The notes beneath the pieces were generated by a model. The model did no database searches, was not told where the DNA came from, and was given only the letters and a program-made list of their open reading frames with translations. Source: Diphasiastrum complanatum (Eukaryota > Streptophyta > Lycopodiopsida > Lycopodiales > Lycopodiaceae). Taken from it: a stretch of 64,000 nucleotides of DNA. How positions within the stretch are numbered: the first letter of the stretch is position 1; each line of letters starts with the position of its first letter. The stretch spans positions 48,055,958 to 48,119,957 of the forward strand of contig CM055103.1 of the NCBI GenBank assembly GCA_029204225.1. Reading direction: 5' to 3'. Of this stretch, positions 1 through 12,742 are shown in pieces. The translations under genes were made by a program, and so were the position numbers.

Positions 1-267
1 TATGTATAGAAAACTTAGGGCTATGCATGGCTATGTGCCAAGATTGCCTTTGGCTCTATATATTGAGGCTAAACTCACCCTACTTCTCATGGTGATCATT
101 GATTCATTGCCAGGGTTTCACTCTACATTCATGCTTCTTATTCCTTTGCTTGGGGGTGAAGCTTCTAGAGTTGATTGGTTGCTTCTACTTGATTGGGTGG
201 TTGCTCCATAGTGTGTTTTCCATTGTGTATTGTCCTGTAACCAGGATCTTAGGGAGCTTCTCTTACA
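1..267 (+). repeat. LTR 3' part, plus orientation, cut by window edge
   Basis: This stretch is the reverse complement of the LTR at 616-1134, with scattered substitutions, and ends at the same terminus (CTCTTACA). It is the 3' part of a long terminal repeat whose beginning lies outside the window. It is not followed by a primer site but by about 15 bases that resemble the end of the neighbouring leader fragment. The orientation is opposite to the LTR at 616-1134, so the two are not a normal 5'/3' LTR pair. Confidence 0.75.
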
Positions 268-602
268 TTATAGGATCTTAGTAATTCTTGAACCGTATCC
301 GTCAAATTTATTGTCTAGATAATGAATAATATTGCCACTCATTCAATCTGTTCATTTCATATTGTTTGACGATTTGAATTCAAATTTGACGAGTATCTTG
401 CAAAAATGTTCACTTGACTGATTTCTAGCGATCAACATCGATTATAAAACTATTAGACAAGTAACTGATTTCAAATTTTAATCAAATTGAAATTCAACAA
501 AAAAAAAATTAAAGTTTTGACTTTCAATCTGGGAGTTCCCAACTCCAAAAGTGAAAAAAATGATAGCACAGTAAAAACTGTTGACAATTCATTGCGGTTC
601 TT
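268..602 (-). repeat. Retroelement leader fragment (after primer site)
   Basis: Read on the minus strand, this is the untranslated leader that follows the primer site at 603-614. The same leader occurs in the plus orientation at about 2921-3215, with shared blocks such as GTTGGGAACTCCCAGATTGA. No coding frame is seen. The internal domain stops at the inverted LTR at 1-267, so no gag or pol remains. Confidence 0.65.
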
Positions 603-614
603 GCTTTGATACCA
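603..614 (-). promoter_or_regulatory. Primer binding site (initiator tRNA-Met type)
   Basis: On the minus strand the sequence reads TGGTATCAAAGC, close to the copia-type primer site TGGTATCAGAGC that pairs with the 3' end of initiator tRNA-Met. It lies one base from the LTR end at 616, as expected for a 5' LTR/PBS junction, and fixes the element's orientation as minus. Confidence 0.75.
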
Positions 615-615
615 A

Positions 616-1134
616 TGTAAGAGAAGCTCCCTAAGATCCTACTTACAAGACAATACACAATGGAAAACACATTATGGAGCAACCACCCAACCAAGTAGAA
701 GCAACCAATCAACTCTAGAAGCTTCACCCCCAAGCCAAGGAATAAGAAGCACGAATGTAGAGCGAAACCCTAGCAATGAATCAATGATCACCATGAGGAG
801 TAGGGTGAGTTTGGCCTCAATTTATAGAGCCAAAAGCAACCTGGGCACATAGCCATGCATAGCCCTAAGTTCCCTAGACATAGATTCAGCTAGAATAGAG
901 TCCTAAGCATGAACCAACTATTCATAGAATTGCTATTGATAACTCTACACATGCATACACTGTCTCAAACCTTGTCTAAACTCCATTTAGTGTGTTCTTG
1001 GCCTCACAAGGATATTAGTTACTTTTGGGTCACATCTAGTATGACGTGGCATAACTAACAACTTGATTTACTGGAACCTGTGTATCCAAGACTAGGAGTA
1101 TACTAAATCCTACTTACTGGTCATGGACATAACA
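616..1134 (-). repeat. 5' LTR of a minus-strand retroelement
   Basis: About 519 bp, bounded by TG...CA on either strand (plus-strand TGTAAGAGAA to GGACATAACA). The primer site sits directly next to the low-coordinate end. The first 265 bases match 1-267 in inverted orientation. Beyond it a short near-palindrome (ATAACA, five bases, TGTTAT) marks the outer edge. The family cannot be named; it may be a short non-autonomous or truncated copia-type element. Confidence 0.7.
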
Positions 1135-2920
1135 TTCTGTGTTATGTTCATGGCTTACGAAGATTGGAGAACATGGAGAAGGGCTACCTTTCATTGAAAT
1201 TTTGGATTGGATCATTGAAATTCTCTTCCAAGGTGGATAGCAAGGGTGCAAGTGGGTATACTATCCCGGTTTCAATGTGCATGTTGCTAATATCCATTAC
1301 TCTTATAATTCTTTGTGGTTTAATGGAGAATTGTCCTTGAAGACCAATTTGTGATGTTTTTTTGGAGCTTTTTCTTGTGTAGATCAAATTTTTTGTAGAT
1401 CTGAATTTTCCAGCAAGTGTACTTTCATTTAGGGTTCATTAATGATGAAATTAATGATGCATGCCGGTTCTTTCCAATGATTTATGATTCTAGGCTATGT
1501 TTTGGTCAAAATTGCTTGGTTTTTCATGCTTTTTGGCACAAAATGGATAGTAAGAACCAAAATCCAGCAGGATCAGATCAATTAGATGGTTATAATTCTG
1601 TAAATTGGTTTGCATGTGTTAGATAAAGAGATGTATGTCATGAATTTCCACTTTATTGTGATGAAAAAACCGGAAAATAGCCAAAAATCATCATTTTTGC
1701 TTGTTTTTTTTTCATAAAGTTGGATAGTAGTTGGTTGTAAAACACCATGTAGAGCTTTTAACAAGGTGAAAAAAAGTCTTTTGAAGCTTTCCATGAATTT
1801 AGAGCCAACAATTCCAGCAATTGAACTTGTAGGAAGTCAAAAAAGTTCAAAAAATGACCATTTTTGGTGATTTTTGGGGGATAGATCTCTCCAAATCCAT
1901 AAGGAGATCATTCTAGAGCTATTTACAGCATGATTAGCATTCCTTCTTACCTTCCCAGCAAGCTATCAAACCTATAAACTGATGGTCGGTGGCTTATGCA
2001 CCATCTCCATCAAGTTTGAAGTTATTTTTACTTCTACAAATCAAGAAATCTTCGTTCTCAGCCTATACTGCATCTTAGGATCAGTATGAATGCTTCATGG
2101 AAGTCTAATTGATTGTTTAAGACTGTTGGTAGCATCAATTTTGAACTAGGATGGGTGTTTGCATGTTTTTGCATAATTTTGCCTTGTGGAAATGCGCCCT
2201 ACTATAGTTTTTCAAACACTCTGATCTCGCACGTGTGAAGCCTAGGTGGCAGGTTGATGTGGCAAGCATATTGTTCACTTGGTCTCCTCTGTACTAAGCT
2301 TTACAGCACCCAATTTGGTGTCATGTAGCCAAAGTTATGATCAACTGAAGTTTTGTAGTTTTGTGAGTAAAATTGGCAAAATTTGAAATTGTTCTGATTG
2401 CATGCCAGTCATTTCCCTAATTTGTAGTACTGTGCTTGCATGGATAGGTTGCATGTCAATTCTCAGAGTGATTCTGACATGCATGATGGATTTATAATTA
2501 ATTTGAGTGGTCATACGCTGGTGCTCTGACAGTTGGGTCACAAATCAGTGATATTGGCTGAAAAATTTCGTAAAATTGAAGTTTACGTAAAAAATTCCGG
2601 AATGATGTTTTGTGACTGATGTAGTGTGCTTTGCATGCCAGTTTGACATTGGGTTAGTAACATTAGGAATCGGACAATGTTTCAATTTTTTCAATTTCGA
2701 TTGTCTTTTGTACTAACAGTATTTTCGTCAAAATTTTCGAATTACGTAATATAAAACAAAAACTGAGTTTTCTGAAAAAAAATCAAAATTTTGGTCATTT
2801 TTGTATTATCTATGGTAGATTAGTGAATTGATAAAACTGAGTTTATCAGTCAGAATTGGTCACAGTGTTTTCACTAAGTCTAAATTATTTCCCAATGAGA
2901 GATAAGTTAAAATTGACAGA
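1135..2920. other. No gene seen
   Basis: AT-rich DNA with only short random frames. No retroelement motif, RNA gene or host exon could be recognised. Confidence 0.5.
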
Positions 2921-3215
2921 AGAACTGCAATGAATTGCCGACAGTTTTTACTGTGCTGCCATTTTTTTAACTTTTGGAGTTGGGAACTCCCAGATTGAAT
3001 TTGAATTTGATTAAAATTAGTTACTTGTTTGGTTTTTTGATCGATGTTGATCGCTAGAAATCAGGTCAAGTGAACATTTGTGCAACATACTCGTCAAATT
3101 TGAATTAAAATCGTCAAACAATATGAAATGACCAGATTGAATGAGTGACAATATTGTTTTTTATCTAGACAGTACATCTGACAGGATACGGTTCAAGGAG
3201 TACTAAAATCCTATG
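2921..3215 (+). repeat. Second copy of the retroelement leader
   Basis: This matches the minus-strand leader at 268-602 base by base over most of its length, in the opposite orientation. The block from the GTTGGGAACTCCCAGATTGA motif through the region around 3190-3210 is shared. The primer site and LTR that should precede it are absent, so this is a broken second copy of the same family. Confidence 0.65.
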
Positions 3216-5154
3216 GGAGAGATTTCCATCATGTAATTTCATATTCTGTGTTTGGACAGGTTTTGTCAATATTAACGTAGTAATGCCAAACTAGTCAATA
3301 AAAAAAAAAAAACAGTCCAATTTTATTGAAAAATTTGCAATATTAAAAATTATATAACTAATTTCATTTCCAGTAAAATCCTATGGTGAATATTATTCAA
3401 AAGATCAGACTAGTACTGTTTCACATACTAGTAAATGTTTTTTGATATATCAGATATTCAGTCCAAGTATAAGACAGAAATGAAATTGTTTTATACTTTT
3501 TTCTACAGTGATTAGTTTTTAAACATTTACTAATGTCGTTACGTCTTCTGGATACCTTAGCTGAAAGATTTTCAGAGAACTAAAAATTCTAAGAAGGGAA
3601 GAAGAGTGGACATTAGAGGTAGTGAGTGTGATCAAGAAATGTATTTCGCAGTTAGGATTTTGTGTAAATCCCAGTAAATAATTGTTTGATACTGGTTATT
3701 AATTTTCTAGATAGAATTCATTCAGTTGAATTCGTAACTGATATCTTTGTAATCATTGAGTTATCCGCGATTTTGGATGTCAATTGTGATGTTAGAAGTG
3801 GAATCTGATACGTGGATTACATTGGATCTGTTAGTGTCAGAAGTTTGTCCCTAAATTTGATGCATCAATAGGGGATTCGAAGCTTGTCAATAACCAAAAA
3901 GATTTAGAGTGTAATAATGAACCATGTTAATTCTTCTGCTTAGATCACAGGGTCAGATGTGGATTGGTGGTATCCATCTGATAGGCATGTCAGTCATTCA
4001 AATAAATGGATTCTCCAGTGTTTGGAAACAAGAGATAATATCCTATATAAATATAGGATAGCTAGATGATCTCTAGAATATCAGATAAGGTGGTTAAGGG
4101 TTTTCTGGAAGGAAAAGTTGTAAAGATCTAATGATCAGTGTTGTGTTTTAGTACCTAGTTGCGATATGGGAAAGAAAAAAATCATTTGATCAAATGTGGG
4201 ATATTTTGGAAAATTTTGAGGTTTAATCTAGATCCCAAAGTGGTATCTCATTATTTATAAAATCAGAGGCCCTTAAATCTATTTCTCGTTTTTTCAATTA
4301 ATTCTTTACTTCTTAATAATTTCTTGAATATAAGAGATCAGACTAGTTTATATGAATTCTTTACAACATGAAGTTATTCTTCTGAAAGACTATTATGTCA
4401 TATAAATTACTACTTGTGTGAATAACCTTGGAATTCAGATAAATTCTAAGATTAAAATGTTTCAACTTCTTAAACCTAAAATATATGTGTTGCATAGATG
4501 GATTGTGATGGAATAGTAGCTTCTATCACTCAGATTGAAAATATTTGAAGGAAAAGTCATGTTTGTAATAGAGTGAATCCTTTAGTGGAAGCACTTATTA
4601 CTGACTTTTCTTGGATTTAGATATTTTCATATATCATCTTTCTAGTTAGCTTTTATGGAAATTTATAATCTCTTTAAAAGGAGGGGTGAAGTGGTGAATA
4701 AAAGAATCTGGTGGTTGCATAGTTTTCGGAAAAGAACCAGTTGTGGTATAGAAATGAGATTTTGCTGGAAGTAATTTTGGATAGATTCAGAGTAAGATGC
4801 CTAATTGGAACTTTTTGAATAAGAGAAATCCTCTAGGGATTGTGTGGACAATCTGGATCTAGAACAGGTTTGATATTTGAATCATTATGTATTAGTAGTA
4901 CAATAAAAGGTCAAAGGTTACTAATTCCGTTTTGATTGGAATAGAAGTAAGTTTGATCAAAATATAAGTCTAAAAGTTCTGTATTGGATCAACCTAATCT
5001 TAGTTTTAGTACTAGGATCAGAGAGGGGTTGATGAGTGGGAGAAATCATGTAATTAGAGGTAAGTGGGATTGGAAAATTGTTGAGAGTGAATGTTATTCG
5101 TCTCAAAGATTTTTTGGACCTAGGGAGACTTATATTTGAAACTTATCCCCTTGA
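3216..5154. other. No gene seen
   Basis: AT-rich sequence with a long A tract near 3300. It may be decayed internal retroelement sequence downstream of the leader at 2921-3215, but no gag, protease, integrase or RT motif is readable in any frame. Confidence 0.4.
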
Positions 5155-5205
5155 ATGATTGTCTTTACATGGTTCTTATTTCAGCATTTCAGGTGTGCAC
5201 CAGGT

Positions 5206-5249
5206 ATAACCACACTAGGTATACTTGTTGCATCACCTAGCGTGGTTAT
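5206..5249. repeat. 15-bp inverted repeat (hairpin)
   Basis: ATAACCACACTAGGT at 5206-5220 is matched by ACCTAGCGTGGTTAT at 5235-5249, a stem of 15 with one mismatch and a 14-base loop. It lies just before an alternating CA/CG tract. It could be the end of a small DNA transposon or a chance hairpin. Confidence 0.45.
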
Positions 5250-5277
5250 CTTGTTATGTGGGATGGTTGGCGGGATA

Positions 5278-5309
5278 ACACACACGCGCGCGCGCTGCAT
5301 ACACACACA
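5278..5309. repeat. Short CA/CG alternating purine-pyrimidine tract
   Basis: A run of CA dinucleotides passing into (CG)n and back to (CA)n. The alternating purine-pyrimidine pattern can adopt Z-DNA in principle. No other role is visible. Confidence 0.6.
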
Positions 5310-5341
5310 TCTAATTAAGAAATGCTCTCATAAGGGGGTCC

Positions 5342-5596
5342 ATGTCTCGAATGGGTTGGAAGATACCAAACTATACAGATCATATTAATGAATATGGTAT
5401 CACGTCTGTTGAGGAGATTGTTATAGATTTCAAAAAAGTAAAAGAAATGCAATTGCGTGTTGGAAGTGTACCAAGCTCAAGGGTTATGAAAAATGTTATC
5501 AAAGATGCTTTGAAAAAAAAGTCTCATGAGTTGATAACCAACGATTTTATATTGAAGAAGAGTGTACACTTGACAAAAACAGAGATAGAAGAATAA
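5342..5596 (+). CDS. Unrecognised 84-codon open frame
   Basis: A lysine-rich open frame whose composition looks protein-like (charged and hydrophobic residues alternate, no low complexity), but no family was recognised. A second frame follows ten bases downstream at 5606-5806, so the two could be parts of one decayed coding region. No promoter, start context or intron is convincing. It may equally be chance. Confidence 0.15.
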   Translation: MSRMGWKIPNYTDHINEYGITSVEEIVIDFKKVKEMQLRVGSVPSSRVMKNVIKDALKKKSHELITNDFILKKSVHLTKTEIEE

Positions 5597-5605
5597 TGTA
5601 ACAAT

Positions 5606-5806
5606 GTGTACGGTCGAAGGGCTTATCAAAATCAATCTTTAGTAGAAGGGCTGGATAGACCAAAGGGAAGAATCGATGGTGGACCAGACATTCATGATAT
5701 TATCAAACAAAGATCTGCCTTTGACAAAGCCAGCCTAACTTTTGAAAAGGTGGGAAGGGAAGAGAGGATCAATCCTTCTAGCAAGAGCTTTTGCTACAAT
5801 CTTTAA
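5606..5806 (+). CDS. Unrecognised 66-codon open frame
   Basis: Follows the 5342-5596 frame closely and has similar charged composition. Not recognised. It ends shortly before the 3' (truncated) end of the LINE fragment on the other strand. Kept only because the two adjacent frames look more protein-like than random frames around them. Confidence 0.12.
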   Translation: MYGRRAYQNQSLVEGLDRPKGRIDGGPDIHDIIKQRSAFDKASLTFEKVGREERINPSSKSFCYNL

Positions 5807-5949
5807 GTTATACGAGGTGTTAAGCATGGTAAGAGGGCGATAATAAAAAATTCTAGAGGGAGACTCGATCTTGGGAATGAGTTTTATAAGACCTTGAAAA
5901 TAGGAAGAAAAAAAGAAACCATAAGAAAGAGCATTATTGATAGCTATAA

Positions 5950-6775
5950 GGAGACAGGGACCAACTGAACTTCAGTGGGCAAGAAAAAGTCAGGGGTGAC
6001 GCCGTCTAGACCAAGAGTTTTGTCTTTGCTAAGGGCTTTGAGGGCAACATGAAGTTCATCTAAAGAGAAGGGAGAAGAAAGGGAGATAGAATCTTCTGGA
6101 GACAGAGGAGAAGAAAAGGAATAGTAAGAGAGAAGATCCAATAAAGAGGTCTTAGGAAGGGCAATAGGTATGAACAAATGAGAGTAATGGTCGGTGAAAA
6201 ATAGATGGCTTCTGAACTAGGGAGAGGTGAACTGTTAATAATAAGTCTGCATGAGTGTTTCCTTTTGTGTAGAGCTTTGAGTAAAAAGAAGGAAGAGGGA
6301 AGGTCTGCTTCTCTAAGCCAGTTGAGATGGGGTTTTTTTCGAAGGATAGCCGCTTTGGAATGGTCAATGATTTATAGCGAGCTAAAAGATTTTAGAAATT
6401 CTAAGGTGAAGGGCAACATGAAGGTGGTCAGAAAGAGAAAAAGAGGGGATGATTTTGTAGGATAAATTACTTACCCAGTTTCCAAGATTGGAGAGGTAGA
6501 ATCTATCAAGCCTGGCGGAAGCAAAGAAAGGCAAGGGACAACCATTATTCCAAGTGTGGAGGCAAGGGGAGTACAAAGAGAGAGAGCATCAGAGAAATTA
6601 AGGCCATCAATCAAGCCATCCCAACTTGTCTCTCTACGAAAGTAATGCGATTAGAGCCATCAAGAGGATGAAGATACATGTTAAAATCTCCCGCTAAAAT
6701 CGAAGGCATGGGATTAAAGGGAGTGATGTCATTCCAAAGGTCAATGCAGGAGAAAGAGTGATGTCAAAGCATATT
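5950..6775 (-). pseudogene. LINE non-LTR retrotransposon fragment (endonuclease and start of RT)
   Basis: Read on the minus strand from 6775 downward. An APE-type endonuclease segment comes first: AGDFNMYLHPLDGSNR near 6715-6660, then ARLDRFYLS and a SDH motif near 6510-6400, the usual C-terminal endonuclease pattern of plant LINEs. Then comes the start of reverse transcriptase with KDKTLGLDGVTPDF near 6030-5990. The frame is broken by at least one stop near 6620 and by frame changes, and the RT ends abruptly near 5950, so the catalytic YADD block is missing. The truncated copy cannot move by itself. Confidence 0.8.
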
Positions 6776-8315
<1,540 letters not shown>

Positions 8316-8375
8316 AAGTGTTAATTCCATTGAGTCAACATTGAGTCAAAGTGTTAATTCCATTGAGTCAACATT
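8316..8375. repeat. 27-bp direct repeat, two copies
   Basis: The block around AGTGTTAATTCCATTGAG occurs at 8316-8342 and again at 8349-8375. This is a local tandem duplication just ahead of the CT microsatellite. Confidence 0.8.
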
Positions 8376-8398
8376 TCCTTCACTAGGACTCAAGTGCA

Positions 8399-8399
8399 T

Positions 8400-8497
<98 letters not shown>

Positions 8498-8506
8498 CCC
8501 CCCCCC
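8399..8506. repeat. (CT)n microsatellite followed by C tract
   Basis: About 48 perfect CT units (8399-8494) followed by about 12 C residues. On the plus strand it creates a spurious Leu-Ser open frame. A polypurine-polypyrimidine tract of this length can form triplex (H-DNA). Confidence 0.95.
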
Positions 8507-9440
8507 AAATTTATTACGAATGTGGGACAACTCAAATTGAGGGATTACAACTTTTTTTTGATGATTTTAGTTGTCTCATTTGATATGGAATAAATATCAC
8601 ATATTTATCTTGAATAAATCTAAGATTTCAAGAAACATTCAAACCATGTAGGTACCACTACTGTACTAAACCAAGTGGCGTATGACTTTTGACGCCATAT
8701 GGTGTCCTATGAGTCTCCTCTAATCTTTAACGTGTGTATATATATAAACACCCCCCTTCTCTAGGTAAGCTTTCTTGTTATATTTTTACTTTAAAAAAGA
8801 ATTGCAACCTTTTAAGTTCTATCTTCACCTAGCTCAACAAAGGGAACAAAAAATTGCACTTTACTTTCTTCTTTTAATTGCTCATAAGGAAAGTAACTTT
8901 TACATACTTTAGCAATGTCCAATCCATGAGCCTATCTGTCACCTCTGATCATATGCGCATTGATTTCATCTATTAAAATTTTCTTGAAAATGTTGAATAA
9001 TTATATTGCTATATTCGTAGCTTTCATGAGAAATGCCCTACATTGCCTTAACCCACATAAAACTCTTGTTGAATCTCACTCATGAAACCACACAAATAAA
9101 GTCTTCATGTGTTTAATTTTTTTTTTCCCAATGTGCAAGTTAATTTCTTCATTATTGTCCTCATAAGAAACTTAGAATTTGCTTCGAACAGGAACACGGA
9201 TCATGCTAAACAGTAACACAGACAGAAAAACACTCTCCACACCAAGCTCACGTAGCAACTATATTTCTCAAAATGAAATTACACTGTACATGTAGTTCTT
9301 TACTCAAGCAACCCATGCATGACCCAGGTTGTCATTGACGGGATGCGTGTCCCGTCGACTCGCCTCGTGGCGAGGCCAACTGATCCTTATCTACTGATAG
9401 GACCCACAGTACAGTAACACAGTGATTCTACTTTAATTCT
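8507..9440. other. No gene; end may include LTR of the copia fragment
   Basis: No coding motif. A GC-richer stretch at about 9330-9420 lies just beyond the polypurine tract of the minus-strand copia element and probably belongs to its 3' LTR, but the outer LTR end could not be placed. Confidence 0.35.
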
Positions 9441-9442
9441 AA

Positions 9443-9453
9443 CTCTCTCCCTT
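9443..9453 (-). other. Polypurine tract of copia fragment
   Basis: On the minus strand this reads AAGGGAGAGAG, a plausible plus-strand primer for reverse transcription. It lies about 50 bases downstream of the RNase H stop, in the expected place before a 3' LTR. Confidence 0.55.
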
Positions 9454-9496
9454 AAAGTAGAGTCTACTTTTTATACAGTCATATACATAGCTTTTA

Positions 9497-10735
9497 AAGT
9501 CAACAAACTTTAAGTACGGAAAGTTTTGATCTAAACTTATCAAACTTTTCTTTAACAAGTGGCTTAGTGAAAATATCAGCTAGTTGTTCTTCCGTACTAC
9601 AATGAACAACATGAATTTCACGACTCAGCAGCCTCTCACGTATAAAGTGATGTTGAATCTCAATGTGTTTGGTTCTCGCATGGAACACTAGATTCTTTGC
9701 TAGCTGAATGCCACTCTGACTGTCGCTATGTATAGTTGTGAGATTTTTCTGTTTCATGCCAACTTCTTCTAAGATCTGTCTCAATCATATAGCTTCTTGT
9801 GTTGCACTACACATTGCCTTATACTCAGCTTCTATAGTGGATAGAGCAATTATAATTTGCTTCTTACTAGACCAGGAAAAGCAACTGCCACAAAGCTGGA
9901 ATACATACCATGTGGTGGATCTACGATCGTCATAGTCACCTCCCCAATCTGCATCCACATAGCCACATAACTCAAGTAAACCCTCATGCTTCCTGTAAAC
10001 CAAGCCATAATCTGAAGTGCCTTTAACATAGCGCAGAATGTGCTTAGTTGCCTTCCAATGTGTTTCCGTAGGTGCTGCCATAAACTGATTCACAATACCA
10101 ACAGCATAGCATATATCTGGTCTAGTCGTGGTAAGGTAAATCAAGCTTCCTACTAACTGTCTATACAACTTAGCATCAAATGGCTGTGACTCGTCAAACT
10201 TAAAAAGCTTTTTACCTGGTTCAATAGGAGTGTATACTAGCTTGCAATCTTGCAATCTGAACCTGTGCAACAACTCTCATACATACTTCACCTGTGTTAA
10301 ACCCACTTCGTGTCCTTTTTGCCACACCTTCACTCCAAAGCAATAATGCATTAGACTGAGATCTGTCATCTCGAATTGTTCCATGAGATCTTTCTTGATC
10401 ATGTCTATCATTTCTTGATTATTTCTCGTGATAATCAAGTCATCAACCTAAAGAGCAATCAAAGCAACCATACCATCAAAGCATAAGACATAAAGATTTG
10501 AATCAGAGTGTGTTCTCAACATTCCCTTAGAACGAAAGTAGGCATCCATCCTGCTATACCATGCATGTGGTGCCTGTTTAAGACCATAAAGTGCTTTCTT
10601 CAAGCGACATACTTTATTCTCCTATCCTTTCGCTACAAAGCCTTCAGGTTGATCCATGAACACTTCTTCTTCTAACTCACCATTTAGAAAAGCAGTGTTA
10701 CAATGGATTTAGACTAGTAGTAAGTCATCTTGTTT
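9497..10735 (-). pseudogene. Ty1/copia pol 3' half (RT and RNase H)
   Basis: Minus strand. RT palm sequence begins near 10,710 (FLNGELEEEVFMDQP-type block), continues through a KKALYGLKQAPHAWYSRMD block near 10,600-10,540 and the VDDLIIT block near 10,440. There the tyrosine of the YVDD active site is replaced by a stop. RNase H follows: LYRQLVGSLIYLTTTRPDI near 10,170, DADWGGDYDDRRS near 9940, and the C-terminal HARTKHIEIQHHFIRERL near 9680. It has several in-frame stops, for example near 10,280 and 9785. Gag, protease and integrase are absent: the copy is 5' truncated at about 10,735. Confidence 0.9.
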
Positions 10736-11560
10736 TGGCCTTTTCTGTTACCAAACATTTATGTTCATTGACAAGGGTGCAAGAGCACGCGTCTTTTAGA
10801 TTGAGGTAAGTGCTAATGAGGAATTGCAAGCTAATTGGTAGCCCATCTGAATTCTCATCAAGCTATCGTTTCCATATAGTTTGATGTTATCCTTGGCAAT
10901 TCAACCTTGACCCAAAACGTGCAATGCAATTGCCCTTGGGCAAAGCTTGGAATTTCATGTGCACACCTACTTCTTAGCTTGAAATACCTTATTTTTTAGA
11001 ATTGAGTTTCATACGACATCTATAGTTGAAGGTTTACCTTTCTGAGTTGGAAATTACCCTATGCAAACACAAGCTTATATCTTTTATCATAAACAAATTG
11101 GACCTTGTACTACATATCAAGCATAAGGGTAATTTTCAATGTGCCTTTGCAAAAAAAATTAGCCTTTCTTTGAAGGGCAAATGGGCCCTTGACATAATTG
11201 TTTCAAAGTCCAACTCATCCCCTAGCTTGCAAAAGTCTTCAACCACATGGTGGCAACTTAGAGGTATCCTAAAAAGGGGAGACCCTTTTTTTGAAAACGA
11301 GCCAATGACATGACTTGCTTAGCCCTAGCACTTCTAGACTCCAACATGCAACTAAAGTCTAAAAGGCTAAGGAAACAAACTTGGCATGGTTCTCATATGC
11401 GCATATAATTTAAATGCAAGGTGCCCATCCAATGTCCCACATTAAGTGAGAGAACTAGGGTTGGTGCTTTTGCTTAATCTCAGCACCTCGTGCACTCATT
11501 GCACTATGTTAGGGAGTGCATCAAGGGCTGAGAATCAAGGAAAAACTTATACAAAGCTTT

Positions 11561-11612
11561 TTCCTGGTTTTCAGCCTTAGATGCACTTCCTGGTTTTCAG
11601 CCTTAGATGCAT
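11561..11612. repeat. 26-bp tandem duplication
   Basis: Two adjacent 26-bp units starting TTCCTGGTTTTCAGCC, at 11,561-11,586 and 11,587-11,612, differing only at the final base. Confidence 0.85.
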
Positions 11613-11908
11613 CGCGCATGGAGTTCAGAGAATGCTTAGAATTTTTGCAGGCTTGTGTTGGCGCCTGGCATTTAAAGCTTGTACAAACACCTACTAAAAT
11701 GCACCTTGACCTGGGACCTTGGTAGTGGGCACCTGGCATTTCAAGCCTCTGCTAGCCCTAGTGAACGCACATAGGGGAGCCAAGAGGAGATGGTACACTC
11801 AATCATGTAGGTTACCTCCGTCACAAATTTGGTGCCTAGGGCTCACCGGTGACCTCACCATGATGGGTCAGTTGCTAAAGTAACCGGCCTACTTGTACAA
11901 AAATCCGT

Positions 11909-11918
11909 GTCACGTGAC
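11909..11918. promoter_or_regulatory. Palindromic G-box upstream of RhoGDI
   Basis: GTCACGTGAC is a perfect 10-bp palindrome with the CACGTG core that plant bHLH and bZIP factors bind. It lies about 830 bp upstream of the RhoGDI start codon in a locally GC-rich stretch. Function at this site is inferred only from the motif. Confidence 0.35.
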
Positions 11919-12742
11919 CACAACGTTGGGTCCAAAATCCAGCGCATCACCTGGCTAGTCACATACGTGCACGACGACCGGTAGACGCGGTATCCAGGTC
12001 TAGACACCGGCAATAGCCCGTTTCGAGTCTCTGCAGCACTGCCTGTACTCGACCCCAAAAAAAATAAAAGCTTACAATTCACGAAAACAAAAGGACGGGG
12101 GCATGATCGAGTGGCAGAATCGCTGCCAAGGAATGAAAAAGCTGAGATTTTGAATTGGACCCATGTGAGATAAGGGAAAATTGGGAGGTGGGTTCAGAGG
12201 GAGGCGTGAAAAAGCTTTCCTGATTTTACTTTCATACATGCCTAGGGTAGGGGCATTGAGTGGTGGATTTCATGTGAATGCTGTGTGGTGAGCTATGACA
12301 GATTAGAGGCAAAATTTGCACAATGCAACTTTTTATGGGATTAAGAGGCAGTTCAAGCTCTTGTAAATCCTATTTGAAGCATGTGCTGTACTTCAGAAGT
12401 TGGAAGTTTTAAGCATTTTGTATAAATGATTTTTAATTACAGCTCCAGATAGAACTGGGCTGTGAAGATTGTGGAAAAAGTACTTCTCCTATGCTAGTGT
12501 GCTTGAAACGAGAGAGCTATCTGCAAATCAGAAAAAACTGTCAATGTTCTAACAAGCATTTTCTTTGAGCCGAGCCCAGCATTTTTAGTTCTTTACTGGT
12601 GTAAGAGAGAAAAGTTTGCAGCTTATGAAACCGTTGAGTATGTCAAGTTTGAAGCAAATTGAGTGAGTGATAAGCTTTTTTGGTTCTCTGGAGGAAAGTG
12701 TTGGGTTTGTATGAAGAAAAGCAGGCTTTGAAGAACACAAAC

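Larger units (their letters stand above)
10741..12742. other. Upstream region of the RhoGDI gene; no other gene seen
   Basis: From 10,741 to about 11,850 there is nothing recognisable except a 26-bp tandem repeat. From about 11,850 the sequence becomes GC-richer with a palindromic G-box. The region 12,300-12,742 probably contains the RhoGDI promoter and 5' UTR, but no TATA box or transcript start could be assigned with confidence. Confidence 0.45.

Noticed and set aside
8341-8583. Open frame of repeated Leu-Ser across the CT tract
   Set aside because: Produced only by the microsatellite.
12090-12140. tRNA-like text near GGACGGGGGCATGATCGAGTGGC
   Set aside because: No cloverleaf or B-box (GGTTCGAATCC-like) could be drawn. 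No tRNA, rRNA or snRNA gene was found anywhere in the window.
12680-12742. N-terminal extension of the RhoGDI frame
   Set aside because: The extension has no ATG (it would start at TTG) and its residues do not look like the family's tail; ATG at 12,743 is the first in frame.
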